This document shows, piece after piece, positions 19,175 to 29,550 of a stretch of 64,000 nucleotides of DNA. This DNA comes from Lachnospiraceae bacterium (GTDB lineage Bacteria > Bacillota > Clostridia > Lachnospirales > Lachnospiraceae). Below the pieces are notes generated by a model. That model worked only from the letters and a program-made list of their open reading frames with translations. It searched no databases and had not been told where the DNA came from. A program made the position numbers and the translations under genes. The DNA lies in the NCBI GenBank assembly GCA_021628825.1, contig JAJXRY010000001.1, positions 1,612,001-1,676,000 on the forward strand, read 5' to 3'. Every line of letters starts with the position of its first letter. The first letter of the stretch is position 1.

Positions 19175-19503
19175 AATAGTAACTCCTATTAATATATTGA
19201 CTTAGTTGGTTTTCGACTTTGTAAATTGAATTATACTACCATATAGCAATGATTTTTGTCAATTCAAGTTGACACATTTACCGCAAGGGAAAATCGCGTC
19301 GAGAAGGTCGTCTGATTTTTCTCGCTTCCCGGTCTGCTTTTTGTGATACCGCTCGGCTTGCGATCATCTTCTGTGTCATCGGTGTGCAACTTATCGCTTA
19401 TCCACTGATTACATTAGTTTTTTTAATGTCGAAAGTGACAATCACGGGTCTTTTTTACCAAAAACAGGTACAATTGCAGTCTTTTTTATCTGCATCTGAT
19501 AAT
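19175..19503 (-). promoter_or_regulatory. Upstream region of the glycosidase with a promoter candidate
   Basis: On the minus strand TTGACA (19257-19262) is followed by TAGTATAAT (19230-19238) at near-consensus spacing, about 55 bases before the glycosidase start. The rest of the stretch to 19503 shows no recognisable gene. Confidence 0.45.
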
Positions 19504-19745
19504 TTATTCCAAATATGCTTTTGGCAATGGTCTTGTCGGTTCCTTAAATTTCTCCAAATACATCTCAAAGATATCTGTATTAATCAACGCTGAATTTCCA
19601 ACCTTATACACTGCCCCAGCCTCTGAAGCCAAAACCATAATCCTTGATTTACTTATGCCATAAATAATGGCTCCCTCAGTGGCATTTACATATTTTTTTC
19701 ATAATATCTTTTTGTATCTGAATAGAACTTATATGAACTACTCAT
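19504..19745 (-). CDS. DUF6462-like small protein (frameshifted)
   Basis: 80 residues once one A is added to the A7 run near 19698: MSSSYKFYSDTKRYYEKKYV, GISKSRIMVLASEAGAVYKV, NTDIFEMYLEKFKEP. The length and the AGAVYK..LINTDIFE..L pattern fit DUF6462 proteins, which resemble excisionase-type winged helix proteins and commonly lie in integrative elements of Lachnospiraceae. It follows the sigma-like gene in the same orientation. Confidence 0.6.
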
Positions 19746-19822
19746 TCAATTCACCTTCTTCCTGCCCGTATAACGGCTCTTTCAATGGTCTTGCAGGTTG
19801 TCTAAATTGCTACATGTAATTA

Positions 19823-20371
19823 TCAAATATTTCCAACCATCTGAACCTTGATCTTTACCTTTGCACGTCTTACCCTCTGTGCCGCGGATTCATACTGAAT
19901 CCCTTCCTCTTCTGCGATCTCTCCGATATCCTTCTCCCAGGAAAGATACCCTCTGAATATTCTTAACTCGTTTCTTCCCAGAATACACAGTTGCTGATTG
20001 AAAAGTTCATAATCTGCCCTCATTCTGCGAAGCGTGTATGCATCCTTCCGATATTTTTCGCCACGGTCAACACCTTCCAGTACATCTCCGGAAAAATCAC
20101 AGGCAATAATCGCGTCTCGGGTGATGACATTACTGATTGCCGTATCCGCCGTAATATCACTATGAATGCCCGATGTCTGCACCCATACTCCCAGATCTCC
20201 ATGATTTTTCTTTCGGTTATAAGCTTTTTCACTCTCAATCATGTAGCGAAGCCATTCCGTGTAGCCATCTACGATTCCAATAAAATTCGAATAATTCATA
20301 CAGATGATATCCACCCTTCCGGCAGCATCTGCCCTTGCGTAAATCTCAATAATACTTGCCTTTGCCACCAT
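19823..20371 (-). CDS. Sigma-70 region 4-like protein of an integrative element
   Basis: 182 residues from ATG 20371, chosen because AGGAGG lies six bases ahead (MVAKASIIEIYARADAAGRV). The C-terminal part, LRIFRGYLSWEKDIGEIAEE with SAAQRVRRAKVKIKV, looks like the helix-turn-helix of sigma region 4. The N-terminal part contains CMNYSNFIGIVDGYTEWLRY. It is likely a transcription regulator of the mobile element together with the following DUF6462-like gene. Confidence 0.55.
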   Translation of the reverse strand: MVAKASIIEIYARADAAGRVDIICMNYSNFIGIVDGYTEWLRYMIESEKAYNRKKNHGDLGVWVQTSGIHSDITADTAISNVITRDAIIACDFSGDVLEGVDRGEKYRKDAYTLRRMRADYELFNQQLCILGRNELRIFRGYLSWEKDIGEIAEEEGIQYESAAQRVRRAKVKIKVQMVGNI

Positions 20372-20516
20372 CGAATCCTCCTTGTTTGAATTTGACGTAA
20401 GCATCAGCGAAACCGGTTTTGCTCTTCCTTACAAATAGTATTCTACGACTTTCTATGGATTAAGTCGTTCCCCAAAGAATGGACAAAAAGTACAGTGGGA
20501 ATGGACTTTAATCTTC

Positions 20517-21511
20517 TTACTCCCACAAAAAAGACAACCATTTCTGATTGTCCTTCTGCATAAATTCTATTTCACTCCGACATATTCCATATATGTTACC
20601 ATATATTTTTCCTGTTTCCGCCCTGTCCAGGCGGTTGGGTGCGATATTCATAGTTCTTATATAAATCATAGTAAATTCTTCTTCATTATTTTTCTCTACA
20701 TAATCAATCACACTTTTCCACTCTAGTTCCCCTACATAAAAATTGCTCTTTTTAAACTGCTCCCAAAGTTCTTCCATATGTAAATCATCAGATATCAAAT
20801 GTAATGTAGCTTCTATATCATCCTTGGTAAAAATAGTTTTCCTCTTTTCACAGGTAGCAGAAAATGCATCATATAAAACCCGCTTCTCTATCTGTTCTTC
20901 ATAGAAGTTCATGATACTGTAAACATCATAAAAATCTCTTAATCTGGTATTCGCGATTCCCCTATTTATTATTGTCTGCATTTTTTCAGCAAGCAATGTT
21001 TCCTTGTTATATGTAAGAACGGAAATCGTTCTATCCTCAAACATCAATTTATAGTCGTATTCTATTGCCTTTGGTGTGATTACATCATCTGTAGAAATAT
21101 CGATTTTAATTGGTTGACGCATCCTGTCCAACGTAGCTTCCAACATTACGCGAATGCCCGGGTAATCAAACTCTTCCATAATAGTTCTTGTGCTTTTAAT
21201 TTGAAAGCTAACATTATCTTCCAGCGGGATGTTACAAATTTCTTCAATTATCCTCTGTACATCAGCCTCATTTAGTAGTAATGCTTTTACCGTTGTATCA
21301 ATATCCATCGTAGCTCGCATATCCACCCCCAACAATTGACGCTACCAGCATCCCACCCTTAAGAATAAAATTATCTCGATATGATGATATAGATACTCTT
21401 TCCAGAAATCTTTCCATCATAAAATTTCGAATTAGCGTAGACGCTTTATTACTGTTCCCATCCGAAATATTTCTCACCTTATCTTTTTAATTGTCTTGAT
21501 GAACTAATCAC
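20517..21511 (-). CDS. abiEii: AbiEii toxin, nucleotidyltransferase (frameshifted)
   Basis: About 331 residues after removal of one A near 21487 and one G from the G5 run near 21330. It starts ISSSRQLKDKVRNISDGNSN, then NFILKGGMLVASIVGVDMRA, followed by TMDIDTTV, which is the nucleotidyltransferase motif of AbiEii (Gly-Gly and Asp-x-Asp). Further motifs are TYNKETLLAEKMQTI and NTRLRDFYDVYSIM. The family modifies tRNA or another target and causes reversible growth arrest. The GTG start overlaps the antitoxin stop as GTGA. Confidence 0.85.
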
Positions 21512-22113
21512 ACTAACACCTCCACGTACTTCATCACTTCATCTCGAATTCCCATCATATCCGCATATACAATCAGCTGCGATAGCTTTTTGTCCTTCGA
21601 TGACATATATTCCTTGATAGCCGTTTGAAATACTTGTACTTCATACTTATTACGATTCATTATCAAATCGCAAATGCAACGCTCCTTATCGTAAACCTTA
21701 ACTAAATTTCCACTGCTGGATGCAATCTCACAAATTCCTATTTTGTATAAATCCGGTGCCGCATATTTCACCGAAACATCAAAATCATTATCCTTAAGAT
21801 GGCTCGCATTATATCCCTGTGGCACAGTAACACACACAGATGAATACTCCCTATCTGTCAAACCGTGCAAATATAGTGCTGTTTCTCCGGAATAAATAAT
21901 CGCACCATTTCTTTGTTGCAAAATGAACAACTCATCCGGCCACACATCATCCGTTATATATAAACCTCTTGAGACTTTCTCCATACCGTGTTCCTTAATA
22001 TATTTTGCAACATAGGTCTTAGAAATATCTTCACTACACACCAAAGAGGTAATAAGATAACCGTTATATTTTTTTCAATAAAATTTTTCAATTTTTTCCC
22101 TTTTTTTAGTCAT
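21508..22113 (-). CDS. abiEi: AbiEi antitoxin with winged helix-turn-helix (one frameshift)
   Basis: About 201 residues after removing one T near 22083: MTKKREKIEKFIEKNNGYLI, SEDISKTYVAKYIKEHGMEK, VSRGLYITDDVWPDELF and YSGETALYLHGLTDRE. These are the wHTH and the start of the C-terminal antitoxin domain of AbiEi, a type IV antitoxin that also represses its own operon. It directly precedes and overlaps abiEii. Confidence 0.85.
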
Positions 22114-22228
22114 TCTATTCACCTCTTCACTTTACCTCTACGCTTTAATTATATGATTTGAAAGCGAGAAAGTAAACTCTTTTTTTATTTTTTTCAAAAT
22201 AAACGAAGACATTCGTCTAAAAATCAAC

Positions 22229-22263
22229 TTGATACAAAAAAAGTATTATGATTTTTGTATCAA
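22229..22263. promoter_or_regulatory. Inverted repeat upstream of abiEi
   Basis: TTGATACAAAAA at 22229-22240 and its exact complement TTTTTGTATCAA at 22252-22263 are separated by 11 bases and lie 116 bases ahead of abiEi. AbiEi proteins are known to bind inverted repeats in their promoter, so this is a good operator candidate. It could instead close the transcript of the upstream regulator gene. Confidence 0.55.
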
Positions 22264-22328
22264 CTTGCATTATCTCAGGGGCTATATCATTCTCATCCCC
22301 ATCAACCAGATACCAAAATTATTATCTC

Positions 22329-22647
22329 TTATTTGACTCCCGTCAACAATTTCACCTGCTCCACAGCAACTTTCCTAAGTTCCTCATTCTGCATTCCCTG
22401 TAGCAGCAATGCCACCTGCATCACATCTTCACCGATTTCTGTTTTCTCATCGTCTGCCAGGTAAGCAACCGTTGTACCAAGTAATGCTGCAATCTGCTTT
22501 AATATACTAATCTTGATATAAATCTTATCGATTTTCATAAGCAGACACTGTAGATTTCTTTGTCAAAAGTGCCTCTGCCAGTTCCTCCTGTGTCATTCCC
22601 ATCTTCATTCTGCATTCTCTGATTCTCATTCCAATTGTCTTCTCCAT
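22329..22647 (-). CDS. XRE-family helix-turn-helix regulator (frameshifted)
   Basis: About 106 residues: MEKTIGMRIRECRMKMGMTQ, EELAEALLTKKSTVSAYEN (recognition helix), then after a shift near 22535 KISILKQIAALLGTTVAYLA and a C-terminal helix LLLQGMQNEELRKVAVEQVK. This is a complete Xre/Cro DNA-binding domain with a short oligomerisation tail. It lies ahead of the AbiE operon; a link is possible but unproven. Confidence 0.75.
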
Positions 22648-22690
22648 CTTTCTCTCCATTTCCGGAGCAAAACGGAAGCAGACGCAATAA

Positions 22691-22770
22691 AGGAGTCGAC
22701 AAAACGAATACCAATAAGACCGGTAGCTAATAATATGCCACCTGGCTCTATTTCCGTTTTGTCGGCTCCT
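22691..22770. repeat. 16-bp inverted repeat upstream of the XRE gene
   Basis: AGGAGTCGACAAAACG at 22691-22706 is inverted at 22755-22770 with one mismatch, and a partial third copy (GGAGCAAAACGGAA) begins near 22664. The site lies 44 bases upstream of the regulator start, so it may be its operator. Confidence 0.5.
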
Positions 22771-22924
22771 AATAGTTCTATGCTAATTCCAGCTCGTTAC
22801 AAACTCTTGATATGCAGCGCCGGCTCTGATGGTTCCTGCCAAATCTGACGGTTCAACTGCTATCTCACTTATTTGATTTTAATAATTTGCAGCTCTTTTC
22901 ATGGGTTTCATTTTCCCCGGTTCC

Positions 22925-23146
22925 TTACTTTTTCTGAACACTCACCCGGACCCGTCCGGCTCTTCCGTCCTTTTCAGAACCTCGTCTGTTTTCCAGAACC
23001 ATGACTCTCTCCTCATCTACAAGAACCACAATTTCTCTGTTACATTTCCCACAGGTAATGTCTATATTACCTTGTCCCTGACACTTCATCAGGATCCTGC
23101 CACATACCGGGCAGCTTACATATCTCTTATCTTTTCTATCTACCAT
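22925..23146 (-). CDS. Small zinc-ribbon protein
   Basis: 73 residues, intact: VSCPVCGRILMKCQGQGNID followed by CGKCNREIVVLVDEERV. The two Cys pairs form a zinc ribbon like that of phage Com-type translational or DNA-binding regulators. The C-terminus is basic. Such proteins are typical prophage or integrative-element passengers. Confidence 0.6.
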   Translation of the reverse strand: MVDRKDKRYVSCPVCGRILMKCQGQGNIDITCGKCNREIVVLVDEERVMVLENRRGSEKDGRAGRVRVSVQKK

Positions 23147-23309
23147 CAGATTGCTCCTGTTGATTCTTACAATTCAACGGAAAAGGGAAAGGAAAACCAT
23201 TGATGATTGCTATTAAACGGCAAATGAGTTCCGATGTGCCGAAGCTCGCACCATTTACCTTAAGTGCTTCTTGCTGACCTTTAATCCTATATAAAACCAT
23301 TCTAGAAAT

Positions 23310-23552
23310 TTAGCGCCCCTCCACAAACCACATATTATTGTCCTCATAGTACAGATGACTTTCCTTACCATCAATAATACATGTGTATCGTATACCGGCT
23401 CCCCCTGTTTTTAGACTGGCAGCTCTGCAGATATGCTTAAACCTCTGAATATCATATCTGTGCCCATCGATCCAAATAAAGCTTCGCGGTAATAACCTGC
23501 CATCCTTTGTAAATGTGGCGTTTACATCCACATAAATCTTACATGCTTCCAT
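23310..23552 (-). CDS. Hypothetical protein downstream of a Y-family polymerase gene
   Basis: 80 residues, intact: MEACKIYVDVNATFTKDGRL, LPRSFIWIDGHRYDIQRFKH, YTCIIDGKESHLYYEDNNMW. A compact beta-rich sequence without known domain. AAGGAG lies six bases ahead and the polymerase stop is 11 bases upstream, so the two are one operon; a role in damage-induced mutagenesis is possible by association only. Confidence 0.65.
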   Translation of the reverse strand: MEACKIYVDVNATFTKDGRLLPRSFIWIDGHRYDIQRFKHICRAASLKTGGAGIRYTCIIDGKESHLYYEDNNMWFVEGR

Positions 23553-23563
23553 TTTAACTCCTT

Positions 23564-24120
23564 CTATCCAAAGTATCCGTGCGGATGAACCGTGTGCGAT
23601 GCCTCACAATCCAACTGTGAAAGCATCTTATCAAAAATACATAAGTCCCCTCTGCACACTGAAATATCCAAAGCGTTTTCTCAGCTCATCCACTGCTGCA
23701 TCCGCTTCCATCTGCTTTTCTCTAAATTCCATATTAGAAAATAAATCAATCTGTTCCCAAAAATAATCTGTTACAAGGTCTGCGCCTCTCACACCCACAC
23801 TTCGGATTGGTTTCTTCCAGTCGTAGCATTCCTTGAAACTCCGGTAAGCCTCCTCTGCAATCTCCGTCGTGATATTGGTTGCATGATCAATCTTGTGCTG
23901 TCTGGTAAATGAAAACAACTCATTATCTCTTACACTGATTTCAACTACCCTGCACCTAAACCCATGCTTTCTGAGTCTGGACGAGACACTTTCTGCCAAC
24001 ATATATATGATTATTTTTACATCCTCATCCGCCAGCAAATCTCTTGGTGTTGTAGTGCTATTGCCTACTGATTTGATAGGAGCGTGTGTATTCTCTTTCT
24101 TTACCGGCGAATCATACGAT
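23564..24120 (-). pseudogene. C-terminal part of a DNA polymerase IV/UmuC-like protein
   Basis: About 185 residues covering the thumb and little-finger region: IKSVGNSTTTPRDLLADEDV, ESVSSRLRKHGFRCRVVEIS, AYRSFKECYDWKKPIRSVGV and an end HTVHPHGYFG. The palm domain with catalytic Asp residues is missing; upstream sequence from about 24120 belongs to an oppositely oriented gene. One T-run frameshift near 23635 lies in the tail. The truncation is a real rearrangement. Confidence 0.75.
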
Positions 24121-24129
24121 GGGAAAAAG

Positions 24130-24800
24130 AAGAAAACAGAACCAACATTGTTACAGTAATTCCCAAGAATGCCCATGGAGAAGTATGGACATTTAAAAAG
24201 GCTGTAGAACGATACGGCTATCCTATGTATTCAAAAAGGGTATCAAATGCCATAAGAACTTACCAACATGCTTTATCAGCTCGCACAAAAGCGAATGCTC
24301 AAGGATATATAGATCGAAACTTCAAAAAGTATGCGAAATACAAAGACCTCCCTATATCTGATAAATGTTGCGATAAGCTCAAAAAAGAACCCCTTCGAAG
24401 AAAAGCCAAAGAACTTGGTCTCGATTGTGCCATATTAGGAATATTAGCTTCTGAAAGCTACCAACGTGAGAAAGATTGGCTAGAATACGGTTGCAATGTT
24501 TTTCATGAACAAAAAGATAATCAAAGCAGACCCTTATCCTTTTGGACTGACGAAGATATTCTTGAATATATAGAACGGTATAATGTAAAAAAATCTCTAA
24601 ACTATACAAAAATAGGATATACAAGGAATGGTTGTATGTATTGTGGTTTTGGTGTTCATCTTGAACCTCCCTACTGCAATAGGTATCAAAAAAACTAAAG
24701 CATACACATCCTGCTCAATATACTTACTTTCTAAATAATTTTTGGACAACTTATGCTCGAATTCGAGATAAATATTGCATAGAATCCAATCGAGTAGGAG
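24130..24800 (+). pseudogene. PAPS reductase-like protein lacking its N-terminus
   Basis: About 220 residues: VIPKNAHGEVWTFKKAVERY, GYPMYSKRVSNAIRTY, LGLDCAILGILASESYQREK and TRNGCMYCGFGVHLEP, a Cys-containing C-terminal site. This resembles the phosphoadenosine phosphosulfate reductase family of mobile and phage-linked genes. The PP-loop that binds ATP (usually in the first 60 residues) is absent because the 5' end is joined to the polymerase fragment. A two-base excess in an A7 run near 24690 shifts the tail, which then reads HTHPAQYTYFLNNFW. Confidence 0.65.
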
Positions 24801-25064
24801 GCGGTGACTAACTGTCGTCAGATTGGCACAATACCAGTGTCCCCCTTCGACAGTTTGCCGCCATGTTCGCATAGTATTCATGGATTCCCATTTTTTTATC
24901 AGATTTCTCTTCTTTGTTCTGGGTAACTTCCATTGTTTCCATATACACATGCGTATTCTGTGATAGAGCCATCCGTTGATGTCATCTATGTTGTTCTTCA
25001 TACTTGCAATTCCGTAGTAGTTAAGCCATCCTCTTGCATACACCTTGATTTTTCTCAAGGCTTG
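24800..25064 (-). pseudogene. C-terminal fragment of a group II intron maturase
   Basis: About 90 residues: RKIKVYARGWLNYYGIASMK, WLYHRIRMCIWKQWKLPRTK, KRNLIKKW and, after removing one G near 24833, RRGHWYCANLTTVSH. That is the maturase (GIIM) domain of a group II intron reverse transcriptase. The polymerase part and intron RNA domains are absent. The fragment starts immediately after the stop codon of the ABC permease gene. Confidence 0.7.
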
Positions 25065-27494
25065 CTATCCCTGATACCTTATTCTTTCTACCAGCGTTTC
25101 CTTTTTCAGATTACTGCTTAAAACGCAGGAAAGTACAATCTGCAACAGACCGACCAAAAAATCATAATAAAAATTGGTACGATTGGAACATGATAGATAT
25201 TCATTCCAAATATTCCATTATGTTTTGCATAGGAAAAAAGCGCATAGCCGAGCGGCAGACCAATGATCAAAGCTACGCATATGGTGCCAACCGTAAAAAT
25301 CAGTCCCTGTAACTGCAGACATAAATTTAATTGTTTATTTGTCATACCCACAGCCTGTAATATACCATATTCCTGCTTTTTTGTCGTAATATTCATGATC
25401 ATGGTGTTTGCCATATTCATAAAACCGATGAGTCCTACAACCGCCATAAACAGATAACAGCCAAGCTTCATCATGCTGCTTGCAAATTCGGCAGATTGTA
25501 ACTGTGCATGATAGGTATCCATTTTTATATGTGAAGTATTCGAAATCAAAGTATTCAGACTCTGTTCCACAGATGCCACATCTTTTTTATCACAGTCCAC
25601 CCACAGATAGCCATAGGCTGTTCCCTCGGATTCATGGAACGGTATACACCTTCCGGAATGACAAGATAAGTGTCCGCGCTTACAAAGGATCCTGCAATCT
25701 TTCCCTGATAGGTATAGGTTTCACTTCCATTCTCAAAGTCAAATGCAATGGATTCACCCGGAGCATATCCATCTTGTTCCATCCACGCCGACCAGCCAAA
25801 GAAAATATCACCATTCTTTACCGCCTGATCATAGTCCATAGAGCCAATATCCCCGTCTTGGCGCATAAAATCAAAATCATTTTTACTCACAATATCAGCA
25901 GGAAATCTTGTTCCGTTCAGATTTACAGAGACAATCTCTCTCGTCATGACATCTGTCACTCCCGGAATGCTTTTGATTTCTTCAATCAGCGAATCATTCA
26001 ATGGATTATCCGTCAGAATCGTATCCAGATTATTCTCCGGATATCTTTCATCATACTCAGCAGAATAGTCAAGTTGCAGTTCAAATTGTCCATGATTAAC
26101 GGAAAGACGTGCTTCATGCTCCGTATCAATATTTCCTACATAATTAGAAATAATCACAAACAATGCGCAGGAAAGCCCCAGGTGAGAATGGTACCAATGG
26201 CTCTTTTGGATTACCCGTCATATTTGCCATTGCCATAGAAAACACGGTGACATTTTTTCTGCCATTTCGTTTTCCTTTTTTGTGCGTTTCTGCATTTTCT
26301 AAATACCGTGTTGCTTCGATAGGTGAAATCCGTGAAACAATTTTCATTGGTTTGTGCAGTGCCAAAGCAACGGTAAGAAATGATACGAAAATACATAGAA
26401 GTATAACAGGCAGGGAAAACAGTGGCACCTGCTGATTTTGGACTCCATAGAGCCCGTTCCGGTTGATACAAGGTTTCCCTGTTCTACCATCCAGTTAAAA
26501 CCGCATTTTGCAATCAGAAACCAAGAAGCAATCCAACCGGTATTGAAAAAATTGTCAAAAATGCCCTCTCTGAAGATCAGTTGTTTCATCTGCTTTTTTG
26601 TCGCTCCAGAGCCTTGATTTTTCCATACTCCTGTATCTTATTGGCAATACCGACCTGAAAAATATTATAAATGACCACAACAGAGAAAAGTACAATTGCA
26701 AGAATCAAAACCCCGCATACCGCAATCGTTTCATAACTCGGCTGCAAGACCCATTGCAAATAGAGATCATTGACTATAACGTTTTTTTCTTCAATCCCAC
26801 AAGCTGCTGCAATCTGTTTAAAACAGGTTCAATATTATTCATAGATACATTTGCAGAATCATTTAAAGTAAAATAAATATTATACTGTCTGTCATTCTCT
26901 GCGACGTGCTCATCATAAAACTCCTGTGACCCGAAAGCAACATAAGATGCCTCGATGGTATACTCATCCCGGTCATATAGGATTCCGCTGACAACAAACT
27001 CTTCCGGCTTATATTCTGACCGCATCCCTGCACGGTAATCCAGTGTAACCGTATCTTTGACCTTTACATCATCATATCCCATTGCACGAAAAAAGCTCTT
27101 CCGGCGGCAATTTCCTGCATTTTTTCCGGATACTTTCCTTCCTTAACTCATATTCCTTATTATTGGGAAGCATTTTTCTTGCAGTCTCATCCATGCAGAC
27201 AAACCCGCCTTTTTCATTGCCTAATTATGCCTTCTGTACACATAATTCCTATTGCATCTATTTCTGCACGGCGGCTTACTTCCTTTAACTGCGATCCGTC
27301 TGCTGCGACAAACAGACCATAATTGCTTCCATATGAGCCTGCCGCCTGACTTTTCTGTAAACGAATTACCCCATTTCCCACAGTACTGATGATAACAAGC
27401 AGCATCGTGGTTAGACAGATTGCCATCATGATCAGTATGCTTCTTGTCATGTTCTTTTGTCATTGCTATATGCAATTCTGCTTATTGTCTTCAT
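25065..27494 (-). CDS. FtsX-like ABC transporter permease (frameshifted)
   Basis: About 810 residues after at least five repairs. It starts MKTISRIAYSNDKKNMTRSI with a first membrane segment (LIMMAICLTTMLLVIISTVG), then a large extracytoplasmic domain, central segments near 26150-26440 (LPVILLCIFVSFLTVALA) and a C-terminal FtsX domain (LGCYLFMAVVGLIGFMNMAN, EYGILQAVGMTNKQLNLCLQ, TICVALIIGLPLGYALF). It overlaps the ATPase stop as ATGA. With the adjoining two-component system it resembles peptide-antibiotic sensing and export modules; the substrate is unknown. Confidence 0.8.
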
Positions 27495-28169
27495 CTGAAA
27501 TCCACCACCTGTCCGTCCTCAATCACCAGAATACGGTCAGCGACCTGTGCAATTTCTCATCATGGGTAATCATTACAATTGTCTGTCCGTATTTTTTTGC
27601 TGTCATTTTCAGCAGCGCGATCACCTCGTCACTTGTCTTGGAATCAAGATTTCCTGTCGGCTCATCTGCAAATATAATTTCCGGACGATTCACCAGTGCT
27701 CTTGCAATTGCTACTCTCTGCTGCTGTCCTCCGGATAACTGATTTGGCAGATTATGAATCCGGTTTTTCAATCCCCCAGAGTTGCAATAATATCATTTAC
27801 ATACGCTTCATCCACTTTTTCTTCCATCCAGCCCCCAGTGGCAGTACAATATTTTTCCCAGACATTAACAGATGAAACCAGATTGAATGCCTGAAATACA
27901 AATCCGATTTTTCTTCTGCGGAAAACAGCAAGGGCATCTTCCTTCATCCTGTATAAATCTTTCCCTGCTAAAGTAACACTGCCTTTTGTCGGAGTATCTA
28001 GCCCTCCAAGCATATGAAGTAATGTACTTTTACCGGAACCTGACTTTCCGACAATTGCGACAAATTCTCCCTGTTCAATCTGAATGTCCACCTGATTGAC
28101 CGCTTTGACCTGATTCTCACCTGTGCCATAAAACTTACAAAGCTGCTTGGTTTCTAATATCACACTCAT
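27491..28169 (-). CDS. ABC transporter ATP-binding protein (frameshifted)
   Basis: About 227 residues: MSVILETKQLCKFYGTGENQ, Walker A GKSGSGKSTLLHML, Q-loop FVFQAFNLV, signature LSGGQQQRVAIARAL, Walker B IIFADEPTGNLDS and H-loop VMITHDEE. These mark a MacB/LolD-type ATPase. Three shifts in homopolymers near 27555, 27770 and 27830 split it. It is cotranscribed with the overlapping FtsX permease. Confidence 0.88.
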
Positions 28170-28230
28170 GTGTTGCCTCCTTTTCATCTTACATCCAAAT
28201 TGTATCAGGGCAATCTTTCATTCCACTTTC

Positions 28231-28273
28231 AAAAAACGAGCAGAAATCTTACAGAATTGTAAGATTTCTGCTC
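28231..28273 (-). terminator. Strong terminator of the two-component operon
   Basis: GAGCAGAAATCTTACA at 28238-28253 pairs perfectly over 16 bp with 28258-28273 around a four-base loop; on the minus strand it is followed by TTTTTT at 28232-28237. It separates the sensor kinase gene from the ABC transporter operon. Confidence 0.85.
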
Positions 28274-28282
28274 ACTTAAAAT

Positions 28283-29550
28283 TTAACCAACATATGGTAA
28301 TTGAATCACAAACGTGCTTCCTTTTTTTCTCTTTTTGCCGGAGGTTACCGTAATCGTACCTGCGTGTTTTTTTCGATAATTTCTCTCGATAGAAAAAAAG
28401 TCCGATTCCTGTACCACTCTTTTTCCATGACCTCCCTGGAACTTCCTCTGTAAAATCGTTGAAAAAAATTTTTGTGATACTCATTCTGCGGAATACCAAT
28501 TCCCTGATCCTCAATTTCCATTCTTACAAGATCGTTTCTTTTTTGTAACCGGATAAATATTTTTGAACCACACGGACTGTACTTGATTGCATTATCTAAA
28601 ACGTTGATCACAGCTTCGCCAAGCCACCTTTTATCCTGCATAATCGTGCATGTTTCCAGCTCTTTTTCATAGTCAAAAACGAATTCAATTTCTTTCTCAT
28701 CCGCTCTGGGATAAGTACGGTTCATAGCAGATATGACAGTATCCATAAGCGGAAGTTTTTTTCTTATTCATCTGAATCAATCCAGTTTCCATCTTGGATA
28801 TTTCAAGAAGCGACTGCAATAATGTCTCCAGTCCATCCAGAGCACTCCGACACCGGATACGAAACTCCTCCTGTTCTGTGGCACTTAAGTCATTCTGCAT
28901 CAGCACACTAAAAACATATATCCAAGGCTGCAACCGGTGTCTTTAGCTGGTGAGAGATATCAGAAACCATTTCTTTCGTGCTCTCTTTTTCTGTCCGCGC
29001 TTCTTCCTTTAGCAACTGAATATGATGTCCGATTGCTTCAAGCGGGTCATTCAATTTTTTTCCAGTTCTGCATGATTTTTCCGTTTTCAGTAAATCATCA
29101 AATTTATTTTCACGGAATCTGATCAGAATTTCTTCCAACCGGTCTAATATTTTTCTGATGACACGCATCTTCTTTTTTTCTTCCAATAAAGTAAAAAAGT
29201 CAAAAGAAGCACGCATATCACAGTGCTTACAGCACCAATCACCATAACCTGATGCCGGAATTGCGAATAAAAATGCATTCCCTTTATTTCCCCAGTATCC
29301 ATATTGCTCCAATAATCGCCTTCCCCTGTTCGTTAGTTTCAATATCCTTATCCTTAAGCAATTCCGAAACAGCATCCAGCCCGGAAAAATTCTTCCTTTG
29401 CAGCAATGTCTGTCATAAGATTCATTTTTATATTTATAATCTTCATAAAAACACATACGTGGTAAAGCAATTTAAGATTACAAACAATAATATGACAGGT
29501 AATACCAAGGAGAGCACTACTGAGATCTTCTTGCGATATCTCTTTGTCAC
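28283..29550 (-). CDS. Sensor histidine kinase (frameshifted)
   Basis: About 420 residues. It starts with GTG at 29550 (GGAGG ahead) and TKRYRKKISVVLSLVLPVIL, one membrane segment. After repairs come the phospho-acceptor box VSDISHQLKTPVAALD, the N box NVLDNAIKYSPCGSKI, DQGIGIPQNEYHK and a C-terminal TSGKKRKKGSTFVIQLPYVG. At least six homopolymer shifts break the frame. Its start overlaps the regulator's stop as GTGA, so the two form a pair that probably senses the transporter's substrate. Confidence 0.82.

Noticed and set aside
25480..26238. Plus-strand open frame of 252 residues
   Set aside because: It is antisense to the FtsX permease and has no recognisable domain.
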